Origin: Melampsora larici-populina 98AG31
Taxonomy: Eukaryota > Basidiomycota > Pucciniomycetes > Pucciniales > Melampsoraceae
Assembly (NCBI RefSeq): GCF_000204055.1
Contig: NW_006768810.1
Location: 104,632 to 168,631, forward strand
Direction of reading: 5' to 3'
Length of the DNA stretch: 64,000 nucleotides
The notes beneath the pieces were generated by a model. The model was not told where the DNA came from. It searched no databases and saw only the letters and a list, made by a program, of their open reading frames with translations. Of the stretch, positions 24,390 through 37,305 are shown piece after piece. A program made the position numbers and the translations under genes. Within the stretch, counting starts at the first letter, position 1, and each line of letters begins with the position of its first letter.

Positions 24390-25537
24390 TTTTTTTCTTT
24401 TTTTTCTGTTTTTTCTCTATGGTTGCATTAAGGTTTTCTATTTAAGAACTGGAATTGGTCACTATTTTTCTTGTTATATCATAGTTTGGATGTATCCAAT
24501 TCGGGATCTTTAGTCTGTGCTGAATAAGAATCCAGCCAAACTCACTCAAACCTCACACAGTTGTGAATCGCCAAAGTAAAACAAACACTACGAAAAAAAA
24601 GTGAGCTTGACCTAGGCCGGTATTGAAAGCATCCTGTGGGTTACATGCTAAGATATACAGAATGTGATCCATGTTGGGATTTCACTGCATGGTTTAGTGG
24701 ATCAAAGGAAGGTATTGGCTTTGTGCAATTGAAGATATTGACAATGGTGCAGCTAGTTAAATTGAAGAGCAAATAAAAGAGATTGAATTCTGAAAAAATA
24801 TTGATGCCAGTTGGGAATAGGGATGTGGTAGCTGCAATGAAAGATCGATATATGCAAAATTCATAACGACAGTGAAATGACCAGGAAATTACTCCTGCCA
24901 ACATGGTTTGCGTATCCAAAAAAGTATGTACATAATTGATGACGAGCGCGATTTTGTTGTGAACTTTTGATTGCTTTCGTTGATTTATTTTACATCGCCA
25001 CTCCATTTGATGAACATACAACATCCGCCGATTGATTTTGAGCTATTTTGAGGTCTTTACAACGCGGCGTAATGGCCTCATGAACATAAACTCAACCAAG
25101 TCCCTCGCTGCTTCTCGCACGCTTCGAGCGCACGGTGGGGAATAGCGATGCGGTGACTGCGTATACACACCTGTGGTATACAAACAAGTTGATAACAAGC
25201 GCAATTTGATTGTGAACTTTTGATCGCTTTCGTTAATTTATCTTACATTGCCACTGCATTTGATGAACACACAGGAACACACATCATCTGCCAATTTATT
25301 TTGAGCTATTTTGAGGCCTTTCAACACGGCGTAATGGCCTCGCCGCCTCATGAACCTGAAGTTTGAAATCAACATTCAACTGGAATCTCACAAACCCTCC
25401 AAGTTTGAGGTCGTGCCAAAGTCAGTGGTGGGATTCGGTTAAATATACAGTCAGGAAATCTTTCCACGTAACCTTCCACTTAAATCTTGACTCAGCCTCA
25501 CAATTTCCCGTAGTTTTCTAAAATCACTCATCACAAC
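24390..25537. other. intergenic with a duplicated ~150-bp block
   Basis: Sequence around 24935-25075 reappears in altered form at 25195-25345 (shared GTGAACTTTTGAT, CGCTTTCGTT, TTTTGAGCTATTTTGAGG and GGCGTAATGGCCTC). Related pieces also occur near 40860-40950, next to copy C. This looks like debris of the segmental duplications that made the BIM1-like family. Confidence 0.55.
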
Positions 25538-26071
25538 ATGTTCTCTAAAGCTTTCTCTTTACTTTTTGTGGTTATGGTCTTAGCTAGTCTCACGTCTGCT
25601 CATTTCACTTTGGACACTCCTGAAAGTAGATATTTTGATGAAGAGAAGGAAGGCTCATTCTGTGGTGGCTCGTGAGTGGTGGAACCTTCGAACTTGCTCA
25701 TCTGTCTTGGTCTTACATTATTGTTTCTTTTTCTGATATCTTTACTTTAGTCAACAGCCGGCTGACCACCGAGGATCATTTCCTGTCGCGGGTGCAGCAC
25801 CCATTTGGATAAATTCACATCACGATCATGCTGAAGTGGCTATCATCCTCAGTTTAAACACTGATCCAAACAAATTTTCGGATTTCAAGACCAATGGAAA
25901 GTTTAATTATTTGATGGATTTTAGTAAGCTATCTTAAAAAGTGAATTGAAAAAAAGGTCTTGGTTTTTTAATTTGGTTTATTCCTGTTTAATCTTCAAAG
26001 CAAAAATCTCGGGTCAAGATAAATTCTGTTTTTCAGTTGACATTGCATCATCTGCATCTCAAAACGGTTTC
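25538..26071 (+). pseudogene. BIM1/X325-like copper protein, copy B, 5' part
   Basis: Exons 25538-25671 and 25751-25923, then the first 71 nt of exon 3 (26001-26071), give 126 codons. Signal peptide, mature His (SA|HFTLDTPESR), FCGG, and the second histidine in INSHHDHAEV are all present. Coding stops being family-like exactly after codon 126, where a 14 kb transposon begins. The rest of the gene lies at 40066-40197. Apart from the insertion I see no damage, so the event looks young. As assembled, the transcript would read into the transposon end and be truncated. Confidence 0.88.
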
Positions 26072-26385
26072 CACCTGTGGCTCCTAGAGACTTCGAGTAG
26101 TACCCGAAGAAATACATGTAATTCTCAGCGAGCTATACCCGTAGTGTCACTACTAGACACGGAGACTCCATGGACATGTCCACAGACTCCATTTTTCAAG
26201 CCTCATCTCCAGAGATCTTTAACCAGACGTGTCTACCTCCTCAGACACGTCTGCTCCCCTATGTGTCTACCTCCTCAGACACGTCTGCTCCCATCCCTCA
26301 AGCCCTCACGTGCAGGCTCCGCTCTTAAACTTGGACTTGGTTAAGTTTCCTCCGCTCTCAAGTCTCCAGCTCAGCTAATCTCATG
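26072..26385. repeat. Left terminal inverted repeat of the KDZ element
   Basis: Matches the reverse complement of 39988-40057 and of about 37100-37305 with few differences. It contains a ~35-bp direct repeat (GTGTCTACCTCCTCAGACAC type, near 26226-26292) that is single in the right arm, and short palindromes around AGACGTGTCT. Confidence 0.85.
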
Positions 26386-26793
26386 GTCACCAACACATCA
26401 TGTAACATGATCTTTTCACAATACCAACTCTCAAGACATCAATACTTTCAAAAATCAATACAATTCGAGACCTCGACCTTCCACAAAAACCCTCAATACC
26501 TCGTACCCATTGACAATCGATTCCACTCAAGACTTGTCAACTCCACTCATCACCGGCTTTCAACGTTATCAACTCTCACAAGCTCGACTGCAGAGTCATT
26601 GATCACATTCTAAAGTAGTACATCCGATCTCAGGATGTACTACTCTATAATGTAATCAATGACTCGGCACTCAGGTCAGGCCGCAAAATACTCTCACAAC
26701 AATTGCTTAGACCTCAGTAAACAAGTCTACAATACAAACGAACAGAAGGAAGGAGATGAAAGGAGGGGTCAAAGCTGAATGATAGGTGCAGTA

Positions 26794-29700
26794 CTACATC
26801 TCTTCCAATGAACCTTCACTTTCACTATCATCAACATCCACAAACATCTCATCAAGCTGACGACCGTCTTCTACATCATCGTCTGCAAGGTGCATGTGTA
26901 GCATATTCTGCTCTATTGCCTCTACATCATCAAGGCTCGTGGCTTGAACACTCTTTGCGTTTACGATATGTTCCCAGGTGTCTCTTCCTCGCGTGACCAA
27001 CCCAACCCACCTTCCAATCAACTCATCGCTTGCTTCTACAGTCGATTTTGTGTATTTCACCGTCCTACGAAGTAAAGAGCTGATATCACGATTCCACCCC
27101 ATCCACGTTCGACAATGAAGTTGTCGAAGATTGTCATGGAGTCCTGTCAAAACCCCAACATTCACTTCCCACACGTCTCTAGATATACGCTGACCGGGTG
27201 AAACCAAGTCAATCAATTCTTTACTGTCTTCAACATTCCATTCTGAGAAGTAAACAAAGTCCAGAGTCAATTCAAAATCAATGAATATAACCATGCTAGA
27301 ATCAAAAACTCACCACTATTACATCGAGCAAACAATTCATCTAACTTCGCCTCTGTTTCGAGTGCGGCGTGTACCATTTGCTGTGTCTCTCGCCCGATCC
27401 GTCGAAGTTCCTCGCTTGCGCTTCGGTATTTGAGAAACGCAGCAATTCCCTCCTTTGTTCTATCATCAACAGCCCATTCCTCCAAAGGATGAGACAGCGA
27501 GCCTACGTTCCAAAACGAATCCTCGATATCTAGACGCCTTGCTTCATTCAGTGAAGGACATGTCATTTTGGTGATTGGCCTTGTTGCATTGTAGGTGTCA
27601 ACTTGTTTAAGATATGAAGCCCACTTCCGCGTGAACAAAAGCTGCTTTTTTGTCATCAATTTTTTAAGACCTTGCTGATTCGATGTACCTAGAAGAAACC
27701 AATTCAATGATATTATATGCAATGAATGAAATATGTATTGAATCTGACCCCATCCTCCTCTGTCCCACCGTTTCTGTGCCTCTATCACACCTACTTTGGC
27801 CTCGTATAACTTCATCTTAGCAAGTCGGAGACGTATCACAATTCGTGCTCTCGGGCCTGAATGAGGACTTGGTCAGCAAATGCCATGTGTACATATAGTG
27901 TCATGACTTGTACCTGTTGCAATTCTGAGATTCTGTAATTCAGGATCTGCTAGCTCCTCTGTCACTTCTTCAATCGCAACCTCCAATGCAACTATCGAAG
28001 ACGGTAAATTTAAGATTGCCTCACGTTCTGTCTTGGTCTGATGACGCCGACGTTTTCTTCGGATTCGCTTAAGCTTGTTGCTGTAACACAAGCCAAATGA
28101 AGATGGGCAAAGTGCTTAAAGGTTTGACCTGAAAAATGAGCAAGGATACGTACTGCGCATGTTTCAACTTATCTTCAAGATCAAGCAGGTTACTAAGTAC
28201 TTCCTCCAACTTTTTTACGCCACCATCGGCCATAGCCGCGAGCTGACATTGTTTCTGTCTTGCCCATTGGTCGGAGAAATAACCAATCGTGTAAACACTA
28301 CGCTCAGCTTCGAGTCGTGTGAGAGTGTTGAAGGCAGTATCGTAAGTTCTTTCAGCGGTTGCAAGTTTAGATACTGTGGATCGCACTGAGACAATAAAAA
28401 GCAAAACAGGTAATATAAAACAAAGTGAATAACTGAAGTAGAGATACAATTTAAAGTGCTTACCTGCATTTCTTCGTAGAATTTCATTTCGATGCATGGC
28501 CTTCAAATTCAGAGAGATCAATTGGTGCTGCTTAGTGGCGTACCGATTTGGAGACACCAACGGAGAGAGGGCAGACCAAATCCTCTCAAGGCCCTCTCCG
28601 TCTGACAAACCCCAACCCCTATTGAGTCGAGGGTTATAAAGGAGCTGACAAGACCATTGGTGTACAAATGCATGAAATGCACTTGTTCCAAACTTGAGCT
28701 GACGTCGGTCACACTCATCTTTGAAGATCTTATTCTACAAGAAGTTGAACACGTGGTGAGTTTCTTTTCTTTGAGACAGTGATTTTTGACTAAATACCTT
28801 CATTATGCTCTTCTCTAAAGTACATCCGATATCGTACAGAATCATAATACTCTTGTTCGGCTTGCCGGTTTCTGCAGTCTTCTTTAGCAATTCGTCGATC
28901 ATTGCTAATACATAGTACTGCCTGAGATGAAGAAGCTTGATCAGTGAAAGTTGGTAAGTATACGTGAAAGTAGATGCAGACGCTCTTTACCTTTCTCCAC
29001 TCTCAACCACATTGACAAAGCTTAACACATGGTCGTGTCGACACGCCATGCCTATAAGTCCGGTTTCGTCACACCCTTTCCAGGTACTTCCTCCTCGGTG
29101 ATCAGCGGCAGCAGTATGCTGAGCCGTACATCGATCCTGGAATGTAATGTCAGTTGATTTTGGATTGTAGAGTTGAAAACGTTCGACAAATACACACTAA
29201 GTTCTCCTTTTGCACCTCTTTCTTCGAAAGGCCTGGGTCCCACTTTGCTACAGTTTCAGGGTGAATGAACAGGGAAGGCGTTACAACTGTTTTCTCGTCA
29301 TACTCGCGACTGGCGGCTTTGTGTCGGCGGTGCTGGAAGTTACCGTCACAACACACAACATAGTCGCTTTCGTCGGGTTCACTGTTCTCTTGAAGTGGCC
29401 CAAAGCAACGTGGGCAAATTTGAGCCAGGACTTGAAGAGACGTGAGGAGCAGCGCACGAATGGCTAGCTCCTCTTCTATTCGTAGCATGTGTCTATATGC
29501 GTCGATAGCCAAAGACAGGGTTCTTCGCCAAAGACGAGGCTGAAGGCAATAGATAAAGTATATCAGCATTCAGCATTCGAGAGACCTGTTTCAAACATTG
29601 ATCTCACCTCATTTGTTCCTTCCACCAATATGAGTGGATTGCTTGCATCGAGGTACTCGTCCAATGCCAGTGCAAAGCCCTGAGTACGCACAGTGCAATA

Positions 29701-30464
29701 CTTCCATAGCTGATGATGTAATCTAAGAATCCGGATGGAGTAGGCTGTCTGAGGGAAAACTGGTGATCCACCAATGTACCCCATACGAATCAAACGCACT
29801 TGATCCGACGTGCAGCTACAAAATTGGATTTCGACCTGCTTTCTGTCTGGGATCAAAATAATACACACACAACTGATTAGTCTTTTGTGCTTGATGACAC
29901 ACGGATGTACTCACCAATAATGTCAACCAGATCAACTTTTCGATATCTCTGTTCGCCAACACCACATGCACATGGTGCGTTTCGATCGACGTCCCAAGTC
30001 TTGCTATTACCCCACTGTGAGGTCGGCTGAGAGCAGTTCATGTATGCAATGAACATCTCTGGCAATACTTTTGTCCAATTAACCGAGTCTCTTAATTGTT
30101 TACTTTTGTAATAAGACCCCTTAACATACTCGGTGATTGATGTGTTTGTATGAGGTAGCACTTCTGGATCATCAATGTGGGGGTTTTCGAGATCAGTTTG
30201 TTGAAAGTCATTTTGATTGCTTCGATCATCATCATCACTTCCTGAGTTTTCGTGTTGATGGTTGGCAACGTTATCTTCCATCGGTATTGCTGGAAGGTTA
30301 GCCAGAGCTCGAGCAATCGCCATGTTGCGTTCTCTCACCAAGGAAGTTTCTTTGGCCTCAATCTCGGCCACAGTTTGAGCTGACTCGGGCAGAGTCATCT
30401 TAACGGCTCGTTTCTGTTTAGATGGACCAAGCGGACATTGAACAGAACGGCCCTTTTGAGGCAT
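26794..30464 (-). CDS. KDZ (Kyakuja-Dileera-Zisupton) transposase
   Basis: Eleven exons were joined by GT-AG signals with consistent phases: 29915-30464, 29608-29846, 29198-29539, 28991-29136, 28798-28921, 28464-28734, 28154-28385, 27914-28080, 27749-27856, 27314-27688, 26794-27242. The total is 3003 nt, 1000 aa, with no internal stop. KDZ transposases use an RNase H-like fold to cut and paste DNA. The family boxes are in order: CPRCFG then CCDGNFQHRR (D328), CDETGLIGMACRHDH (D400), YDIGC, and LSDGEGLERIWSAL (E514). The N-terminal ~260 residues hold an acidic low-complexity part and a Cys-rich segment (CACG, FCSC). The C-terminus after residue ~560 is helical and charged. An uninterrupted 11-exon frame suggests a source of active enzyme. 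The catalytic residue assignment is my reading of the motifs. Confidence 0.88.
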
Positions 30465-33059
30465 AGCGGATAGAGATGTATCGAGATAGGAAGGTTAGGA
30501 GAAATAAGTGATGATTAGTTGGCATTCCAAAAGAGCTTTCTTAGTCTAATCACTCGATTCACATCTTTTAGCATGGATGATACTTACCTCTTTGAGACTG
30601 TTCAATCCCCCAAAGGGGTGCAGTCAGCTGTCACCCCTTTGGGGCTAGATTAGATATTAACTATCTCAGATGTTTTGAGGCTTCAGGCACGTGATATCCG
30701 TTATGATCTTGGCTTGAAAGGAGTTTCGATGGAAAGCGCATTATGCAATCGCTTATCATGCAATCGCTTCATGTCTGAAAATTGGTGCACAGAATCCCTG
30801 TGTCCACCATCTTTTTTAAAGAAGAGGGCGCATGACTAAGACCTATCTTGTGTGAATTGAGGTAGTAAAATATGTACAAAAAATAGGTGGAATAATGGGT
30901 GATTTTGAGTTCTAACGCACACAAACAATATGAAGATGTGGGTTTATGAAGAAAAGTCAAAAACCAAAAGTGTGTCTCTTGTGGAAAAGATCACTTTTCA
31001 TTATTGACTTTTATTCATAATCCCTCATCTTCTTGTTTTGTTTGTGTGACTTTTGTGGAAGTCACACTGGGAACAGTGCACATCTGAGTACAAATACCAC
31101 ACAAATGTGATGAAGATGAGGGTGTATAAGGAAAACTCAATAAGGAGAAATGTTTATCTTGCAGCCAAGCACATTTTTTATGGTACTGGGTATTCCACTC
31201 ATTGTATTACAGACCACTTATGATGTGATGAGTGGGCATGTAGTACTATTTTATTCTTTTAAAGCAACACATGCCACAATTAAAAAAAAATCAGTTTTGA
31301 TGTTATCCCAGAAGTTGAGCTTCCAAAATATTGTTACAATGTGTGGGATTTATATTTATAACAGTTATCACCCAAATCAAAGGTGTATGAACCACTTATG
31401 GGCTGATTTGTGGTGCTACGGAACACAATTTGGCATGTTTGTTGAAACACATGCCACAAGTAAAACTTCAACAGTTTTGCTCCAAGCCCAAAAGTTGAAA
31501 TCAGATTTCATTTTTAGACATTGTTACAATTATATTTACACCTCTAGGGACTCAACACACCCTCACATGAACCACTTATGGCCTTATTAGTGATATTTTG
31601 GGCTCTTTTGGCCAAGACGCCCTATAAGGAAAACTTTTTTGTTTGTTGAGATAAACCAAAAAAAAAAGTACCTTTTTTATTTCACTTGCACCTATGGAAA
31701 AATCCAAAAATCTCAATTTTTTTTTTGGTCACCTCACCCAGATTTCCACTACAATTTCCTGATCATTGCAAGTTTAACAACATTGGCGGCCATGAATGTA
31801 ATTGAGATATTTGTGGGTGACAATTATAAAGTCCCCATGAAATTCTTTTTGAAACATTTCTTCATAAACCTTTGTCTTGTGTGACTCTTGTGGTGAAGGA
31901 ATATGAGAGAAGCAATGTCTGTCAATCAACACATCCCTGCATTTTACCATCAGAATGTCCACAAAAGTCACACAACAAACATGAAGATGGGGTTCAATGA
32001 CCAATATCCTACAATGAGAATTGTACTATTCTGCAATTTCAACACTTTTCATTATGAGAGTTTCTGCCTAAAATCTTGGCCTCATGATAGTTTTGTAGAG
32101 TTTGTACTTACTTGAAATCACACATATTCCTGCTGCTCTGTCACCAAAGGCACATAACCATCATAAAGAGGGCATGTATGAATCAGTCTCATTAAGGAAA
32201 GATGTCTTTTCATGAAATTTAAAATATTTTCATTAAAGTTTCTGCCTAAAATCTCATAATTGTAATGGTTCTGCAGATGTTATGCTAACAATTGACTGAT
32301 TCCTGTTGTTCTGTGACCAAAGCCACACACAAACTGAGGAAGATGAGGGTTTATGAAGCAAAGTCAATAATCAAAAGTGTGTTTTCATCCACTAGCAATG
32401 CTTTTAATTCATTACTTTTCTTCATCCACCATCATAATCTTGATATTTGTGTGGCTTTTTTGACCAAATGCGCACATATATATTCAACCTCTGTGACAAA
32501 AGGCCACACAAACAGAATGTAGACAACAGTTGAGGCGGCAAAGTATGAAAGCTGTGTTTTAATGCCAGACCAACACATTTAATTATTGACTTTTCTTCAT
32601 ACACCCTCATCTTCATCACTTTTGTGTAGTATTTGTACTCAAAAGTGCAATCATTTTTCCTGCTCTGCCAAATCAATCAATCACAATCACATGTCCATAA
32701 TGAAAATGTGCATTATTTACTTATCTATACTAGCTACATACAGATTTCCCCATGCCATTCTTAGCGTCATTCTCCATTAGGACTTTGAAGTAATGGAACA
32801 ATGACTCAATTTTTATATCTGATCCAAGCAATATAGTGGTGTCAATGGTCACATGAAAACACCAGACGCTTTCTGCCTTACTTAATTGGACTTATGTGTA
32901 GGTTTCTGCCAAATTTCAAATGTTTCTACCCCAAACATTTGAAATGCTGGCAATAGCGGCTTGTTCAAGCGACTTCATTTCCTTTCTTATCCTTGAGTTA
33001 GTTATCTTATCATCCGCTTCCAGCACTTTCCATCTTCTTCAACACCTAACATCCACGCC
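30465..33059. other. Interior of the KDZ element between its two genes
   Basis: This holds the divergent upstream regions of the transposase (-) and companion gene (+). It is mostly filled by an inverted-repeat array (separate entry). No coding frame is convincing. Confidence 0.6.
30918..32645. repeat. Array of alternating inverted-repeat modules
   Basis: A ~50-60 bp module (CACACAAA followed by GATGAAGATGAGGGT and TATGAAGAAAAGTCAA) recurs in both orientations. Plus-like copies are near 30920, 31085, 31970, 32322 and 32502; minus-like copies near 31003, 31840, 32411 and 32590. Neighbouring copies can pair, and the copy at 31078-31135 pairs with 32590-32645. It looks like several palindromic units inserted in or derived from one another, in the spacer between the transposon's genes. 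Confidence 0.65.
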
Positions 33060-35237
33060 ATGAACACACGGTCAGTCAAGCGGGTCACACGCTCAGCAGC
33101 AGGAAATTCTTTCCAACCTCTGGCCTCTACGGCTCAATCTCGTTCCAAGGGTAAATCATCAAAAAAGACCGGAAAAAACTCGACCTCGATTGCTCCACCA
33201 ACCCCTCGCGCAACACAGCCTTCTTCCCTCACTCGTGGTACTCGACGGCGACAAAACTCCCTCTCAGACTCTGAACAACATGATGAAGATGAACCTTACT
33301 TACCAGACTCAATAAATCGGCTTGAATCTGAATCAGAACATCAATCACCTAATAACAATTCCAATTCCCAAAAGCAACACCAGCCAGCTGTTCGCCGGCG
33401 TCAAAAACGAGCTCGAACGGGCAAGGTCATCAACTCAAGGCGCGAAAACCTCGATGATGATACCAATCCTGCTGATGAAGACGATCTCGATGAAGAAGAC
33501 GATTTTGAAGACGATGACGAGCTTCTAGCCCGACTTGAACGCCATGTTGGCAACAGTCCCACTCAACTGAATGATACAAACAACCCTCTTGATCACATCC
33601 ATTCCTCCAATACTTCCAATATCGACGAGCCTCCAACTCTTGAGGAATATAAGAGTGTCCTCAAGGATTGGTCAATCACACGCATATCAAAAGCTTCGCG
33701 TGCTCAGGGACCAAAGAGCAACGCGGTACCATTTTTGATCTTGAAAGAAGCTCAAGCTGTTCAAAAGCTATATAAACAACAGAAGGAGTTGCTTGCATTG
33801 ATGGGACGAGTCAGTTCCTTTACTTTAAATAAAGCACTGTAAGTAATCTTTCTATTTGCCCTTTTGAAAACAACAATTTGAGACTTTACTTCTCTTTAGT
33901 GGCGAGCTCGGACGTACCCGGATCCCAGATGCCTTGCGACTTTGGCAGAAATATTCTTTCAAGGCTCTTGAAGTTAAGAGTAAGAGTAAGTCCATTTCTT
34001 TATCTTCATACATACTTGATGCGTTCTTGTAACTCATCCATGCTTAAACCTACCTTGACAATAGTGCCACGGAGAGGACAGAAAGGTGTTTTAGGTGAAA
34101 TAAACCGCAAGACAGCAAATATCTGGAGAGGTCTATCCGCTATCGAAAAGAAGGTCTTCCAGCCTTCAATATTTTACCATCTATCCGGTCTCCCTAACCC
34201 CACCACCAAGTCTGCATCGTCTGATGAAGATTCTGAAGACGAAGGAGTTTTCGATAACTTGACAACTGAAGAGAGGACCAAATTACAGGCGATGTATGAT
34301 GATACTGTTTTGATCGCAAAGGTAGCAAAAGTTTACGCCAAGGTAGCTGCTGGTATACCTAACGGACCGTCACTTCCCGATTATAACCGGAAGTCCTTGA
34401 AGTGTGTTCAAAGTATCCATAATCAGGTATGAAGTTTGCTTTTACCTTATGTGCAATCCAATCGTATTTGATTACATAGCAGGTGCTGATATTGACTTCT
34501 GTGTTTGTCCTATAGATCAAAAATGAATCCAACCATATGGACTTTGGCTATTATTTTCTTGTAGCTAGTACGCATGCACCTATGGAGGGCGGATCGGCAG
34601 AGCAAGGATGGTCTCGAGAATTTACCTCACACCCCGACATGGAAAAATATGTCAATGAAAAGTGTAACTTTGCAACCATCTTCGCTGCACAAGTTCAAGG
34701 ACTTTTGGTCGATCAAGCTGTTGCAAATGTGATTGGTAAAAAGATGAAGTCTAACTCTAATGGTGCAAAGAAGGCATCCTCCGCAGATGAGGTGAAAGGA
34801 AAGCTCGCAAAGATATTGCGCACCGATATGTGTATGTTCTCCCATCCACTCTCCTTTCTTTTCATCGATCTGAGTACTGATCACTCTTTTCCCTGGCAGG
34901 TCAAGTTGGGAGTATCAAGCCCGCTAAGGGGTTCCCTCGGGGTCCAGACCCTGCTGCTATATTGATCAAGAAGGGTTACCCTGTTCGAATGGTCCAGCTC
35001 GAAGGATCCACCCTTCCTGCAGATGTGTTGCAGCTAGGTTTCCGGGGTATGAATGGCAAGCGATCGCTATGGCTAGATGATATACAGGCTGGCCTGTTTA
35101 AATTTGAGAAGACTGGTGATGCAACAAATGACAATCAGAACGGAAATGAACAGCTTCAGGATGAAGATTCAGATCATGAGGATGAATCAGAGTGGATGGG
35201 GCTTGGTGATGATCATTTTGGGGACAAAGAGGCTTGA
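33060..35237 (+). CDS. KDZ-element companion gene, unknown function
   Basis: Exons 33060-33838, 33900-33985, 34065-34426, 34516-34831 and 34900-35237 give 1881 nt, 626 aa, with all phases consistent. I do not recognise a named domain. The first ~160 residues are basic and acidic low complexity (Arg/Ser-rich start, then an Asp/Glu run), like many chromatin proteins. The middle contains ISKASRAQGPKSNAVPFLILK and NRKTANIWRGLSAIEKKVFQ, a helical basic block that could bind DNA. The C-terminal part has FPRGPDPAAILIKKGYP and a terminal acidic tail (about 45 residues rich in D/E). It lies between the KDZ inverted repeats and diverges from the transposase, so a role in transposition or silencing avoidance is plausible but unproven. 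Confidence 0.8.
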
Positions 35238-35472
35238 GATGCTTAAGATGTGGTATTGGTTTTTTCTTTTTTCTTTTTTTGACTCTTCGCTGCTTTTCTC
35301 TTTTCACTTTTGTTTATGTTTCTCATTATCGTTTGTTTTTGAGTACTATCGCCGTCACTACCATAGATTTTGTTCACAACTGTTATCATGTTTAAGAACA
35401 AATAACTCAAACAACTCCTCAGTATCAAGCTTCAGACCTGTCAAAATGAAATTCAAGTGAAAATTTTGCAAA

Positions 35473-35754
35473 AATTCCAGTCGGTTCAAATGAAAAAACT
35501 GCACTGTTTGATTAATGTTGAGTTTAATGAACAACTTCAAACGCTAGAAGTACAACTACTACTACTAAACTTTGTATTGGACAAGTCCCACTCATCAGAT
35601 GCATCGTACATCTAAATTCCAGTCGGTTCAAATGAAAAAACTGCACTGTTCGATTAATGTTGAGTTTAATGAACAACTTCAAACGCTAGAAGTACAACTA
35701 CTACTACTAAACTTTGTATTGGACAAGTCCCACTCATCAGATGCATCGTACATC
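35473..35754. repeat. Two-copy 141-bp tandem repeat
   Basis: The block beginning AAATTCCAGTCGGTTCAAAT is repeated at a 141-bp offset (35473 and 35614). Copies differ by about one base (TGTTTGATT versus TGTTCGATT), so the duplication is recent. Confidence 0.9.
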
Positions 35755-36073
35755 TAGTCTACTAGGCAATTGAAATAAAAAACTGTGCCCGTTCAATTTA
35801 CATACGTTGAATCAAATCAATAACATGAGAATACGACTCATATTGATTGTATTGTCCTTTAATGTCCCTCTCACCATGTTTGTACTGGGCAATTCAAATA
35901 CAATAAGGTACCGTAGGGTACCGTTCAACTAATGCAATGGTGGACTGATGTACAAAATATGTTTGGCGGATGTATTTACAAGGACTAATTTGAATTGTTT
36001 GGATGATGTACAAAATGAATTGTTTGACTGACGCTGATTTAAATAAATTCACAAACTTGATTCAGATCAAGTA

Positions 36074-36257
36074 CAGTCAACTCTCTCTAATGGCATACAG
36101 TTTGGCGGGCAGTTTTCTTATGCATTTAGAGGAATATGCCTTTACAAATCTTGTTTTGGCTGGCAAATCCCATTTTGGCGGGAAAAAACCCTGTAAAAAC
36201 CTATGCATTTAGAGGGATTATGCCCATAAGAGGTATGCCTTTATGGAGAGTTGACTG
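36074..36257. mobile_element. pogo/Tc1-mariner-like MITE
   Basis: Ends CAGTCAACTCTC and GAGAGTTGACTG with flanking TA (36072-36073, 36258-36259). It is 184 bp and has no coding frame. It sits inside the KDZ element. Confidence 0.78.
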
Positions 36258-37099
36258 TACTTATTTCCGTTTCAAACTCAATCTGTATTACAGAAGAGCA
36301 TGATGCCAAAAGACGTATTGAAGTCGAGTAGAGCCGTTGGATGGCCAATCATATCTAGTTATTACAGGAAAGTGTGAAGAACACAGATTATGAGAAATGG
36401 TGTTGAAAGCGTTTCGATGGATGACAGATGGTGTTGAAAGTGTTGGGATGGATATTACTACTCACAATGCATACGTGTCCCATCTCACGAAAGAGAGTCT
36501 TGACATCCGATTGTTTTGGTAAGCTACGTTGATGTGCTCTATATGGGTTAAAATTACAACTGAAGGCAACTACAGGTCGTTGATAAGTCCCTGTTCAATT
36601 CCTAAGCCTCTTGCTAATTTGTGTTTTGAAATAAATTGAGATCATTGAGACCCTTGATGATATTTTGTTACCCAAATTTGTAACTTTCCTATCAAAATGA
36701 ATCGAAACAGTATCCTTCATAATATCTATGTAAAGCTCAAAAGTGAGTACGAGGCCAAAAGTAAGTTTATTTACATCAAACAAGAGATAATGGGAAGATA
36801 AAGGGCACTGTACATAACATCTTTGCATATTTTTGCCTACTGAGAACAAACGACTCAAGTGTTGTTCGTGTGAATTTGAATTTCACAATGTTGAGGTGTG
36901 AGATTGTGAAAAGTGAATGGAATGTTGCGAATTGTTGAGAAGGGTATATTTGATTTGGTGATTAGCAGGTGTGAGGTTGATACTGGAGTCAAGTGAGGAT
37001 TGGAGTTTGGAGTCGAATGAGGAGTCGGATGAGGATTGGCATTTGGAGTTGCCGAGGTTAAGCTTCTTGCCGATGTTGAACGAGTTGGGTGTGAGATGC

Positions 37100-37305
37100 G
37101 GCCATCATAAGCTGAGCCGAGGACTTGAGAGCAAAGCCCTGGAGAGCGGAGCCTGGGCTTGAGGACTTGGGATCGGGGCGTGGGGAATAGGGGAGCAGAC
37201 GTGTCTGAGGAGATAGACACGTCTGGTTAAAGATCTCTGGAGATGAGGCTTGAAAAATGGAGTCTGTGGACATGTCCATGGAGTCTCCGTGTCTAGTAGT
37301 GACAC
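37100..37305. repeat. Right terminal inverted repeat of the KDZ element, inner part
   Basis: The reverse complement matches 26142-26385 (shared TCTAGACACGGAGACTCC-type sequence). It is separated from its outer part (39988-40057) by the nested element. Confidence 0.82.

Larger units (their letters stand above)
35238..37099. other. Right interior of the KDZ element, no gene
   Basis: Contains a 141-bp tandem duplication and a pogo-like MITE (separate entries). Otherwise AT-rich without coding potential. Confidence 0.5.

Noticed and set aside
31150..31590. 146-codon frame in the KDZ spacer
   Set aside because: Lies in the inverted-repeat array, with biased composition and no partner exons.
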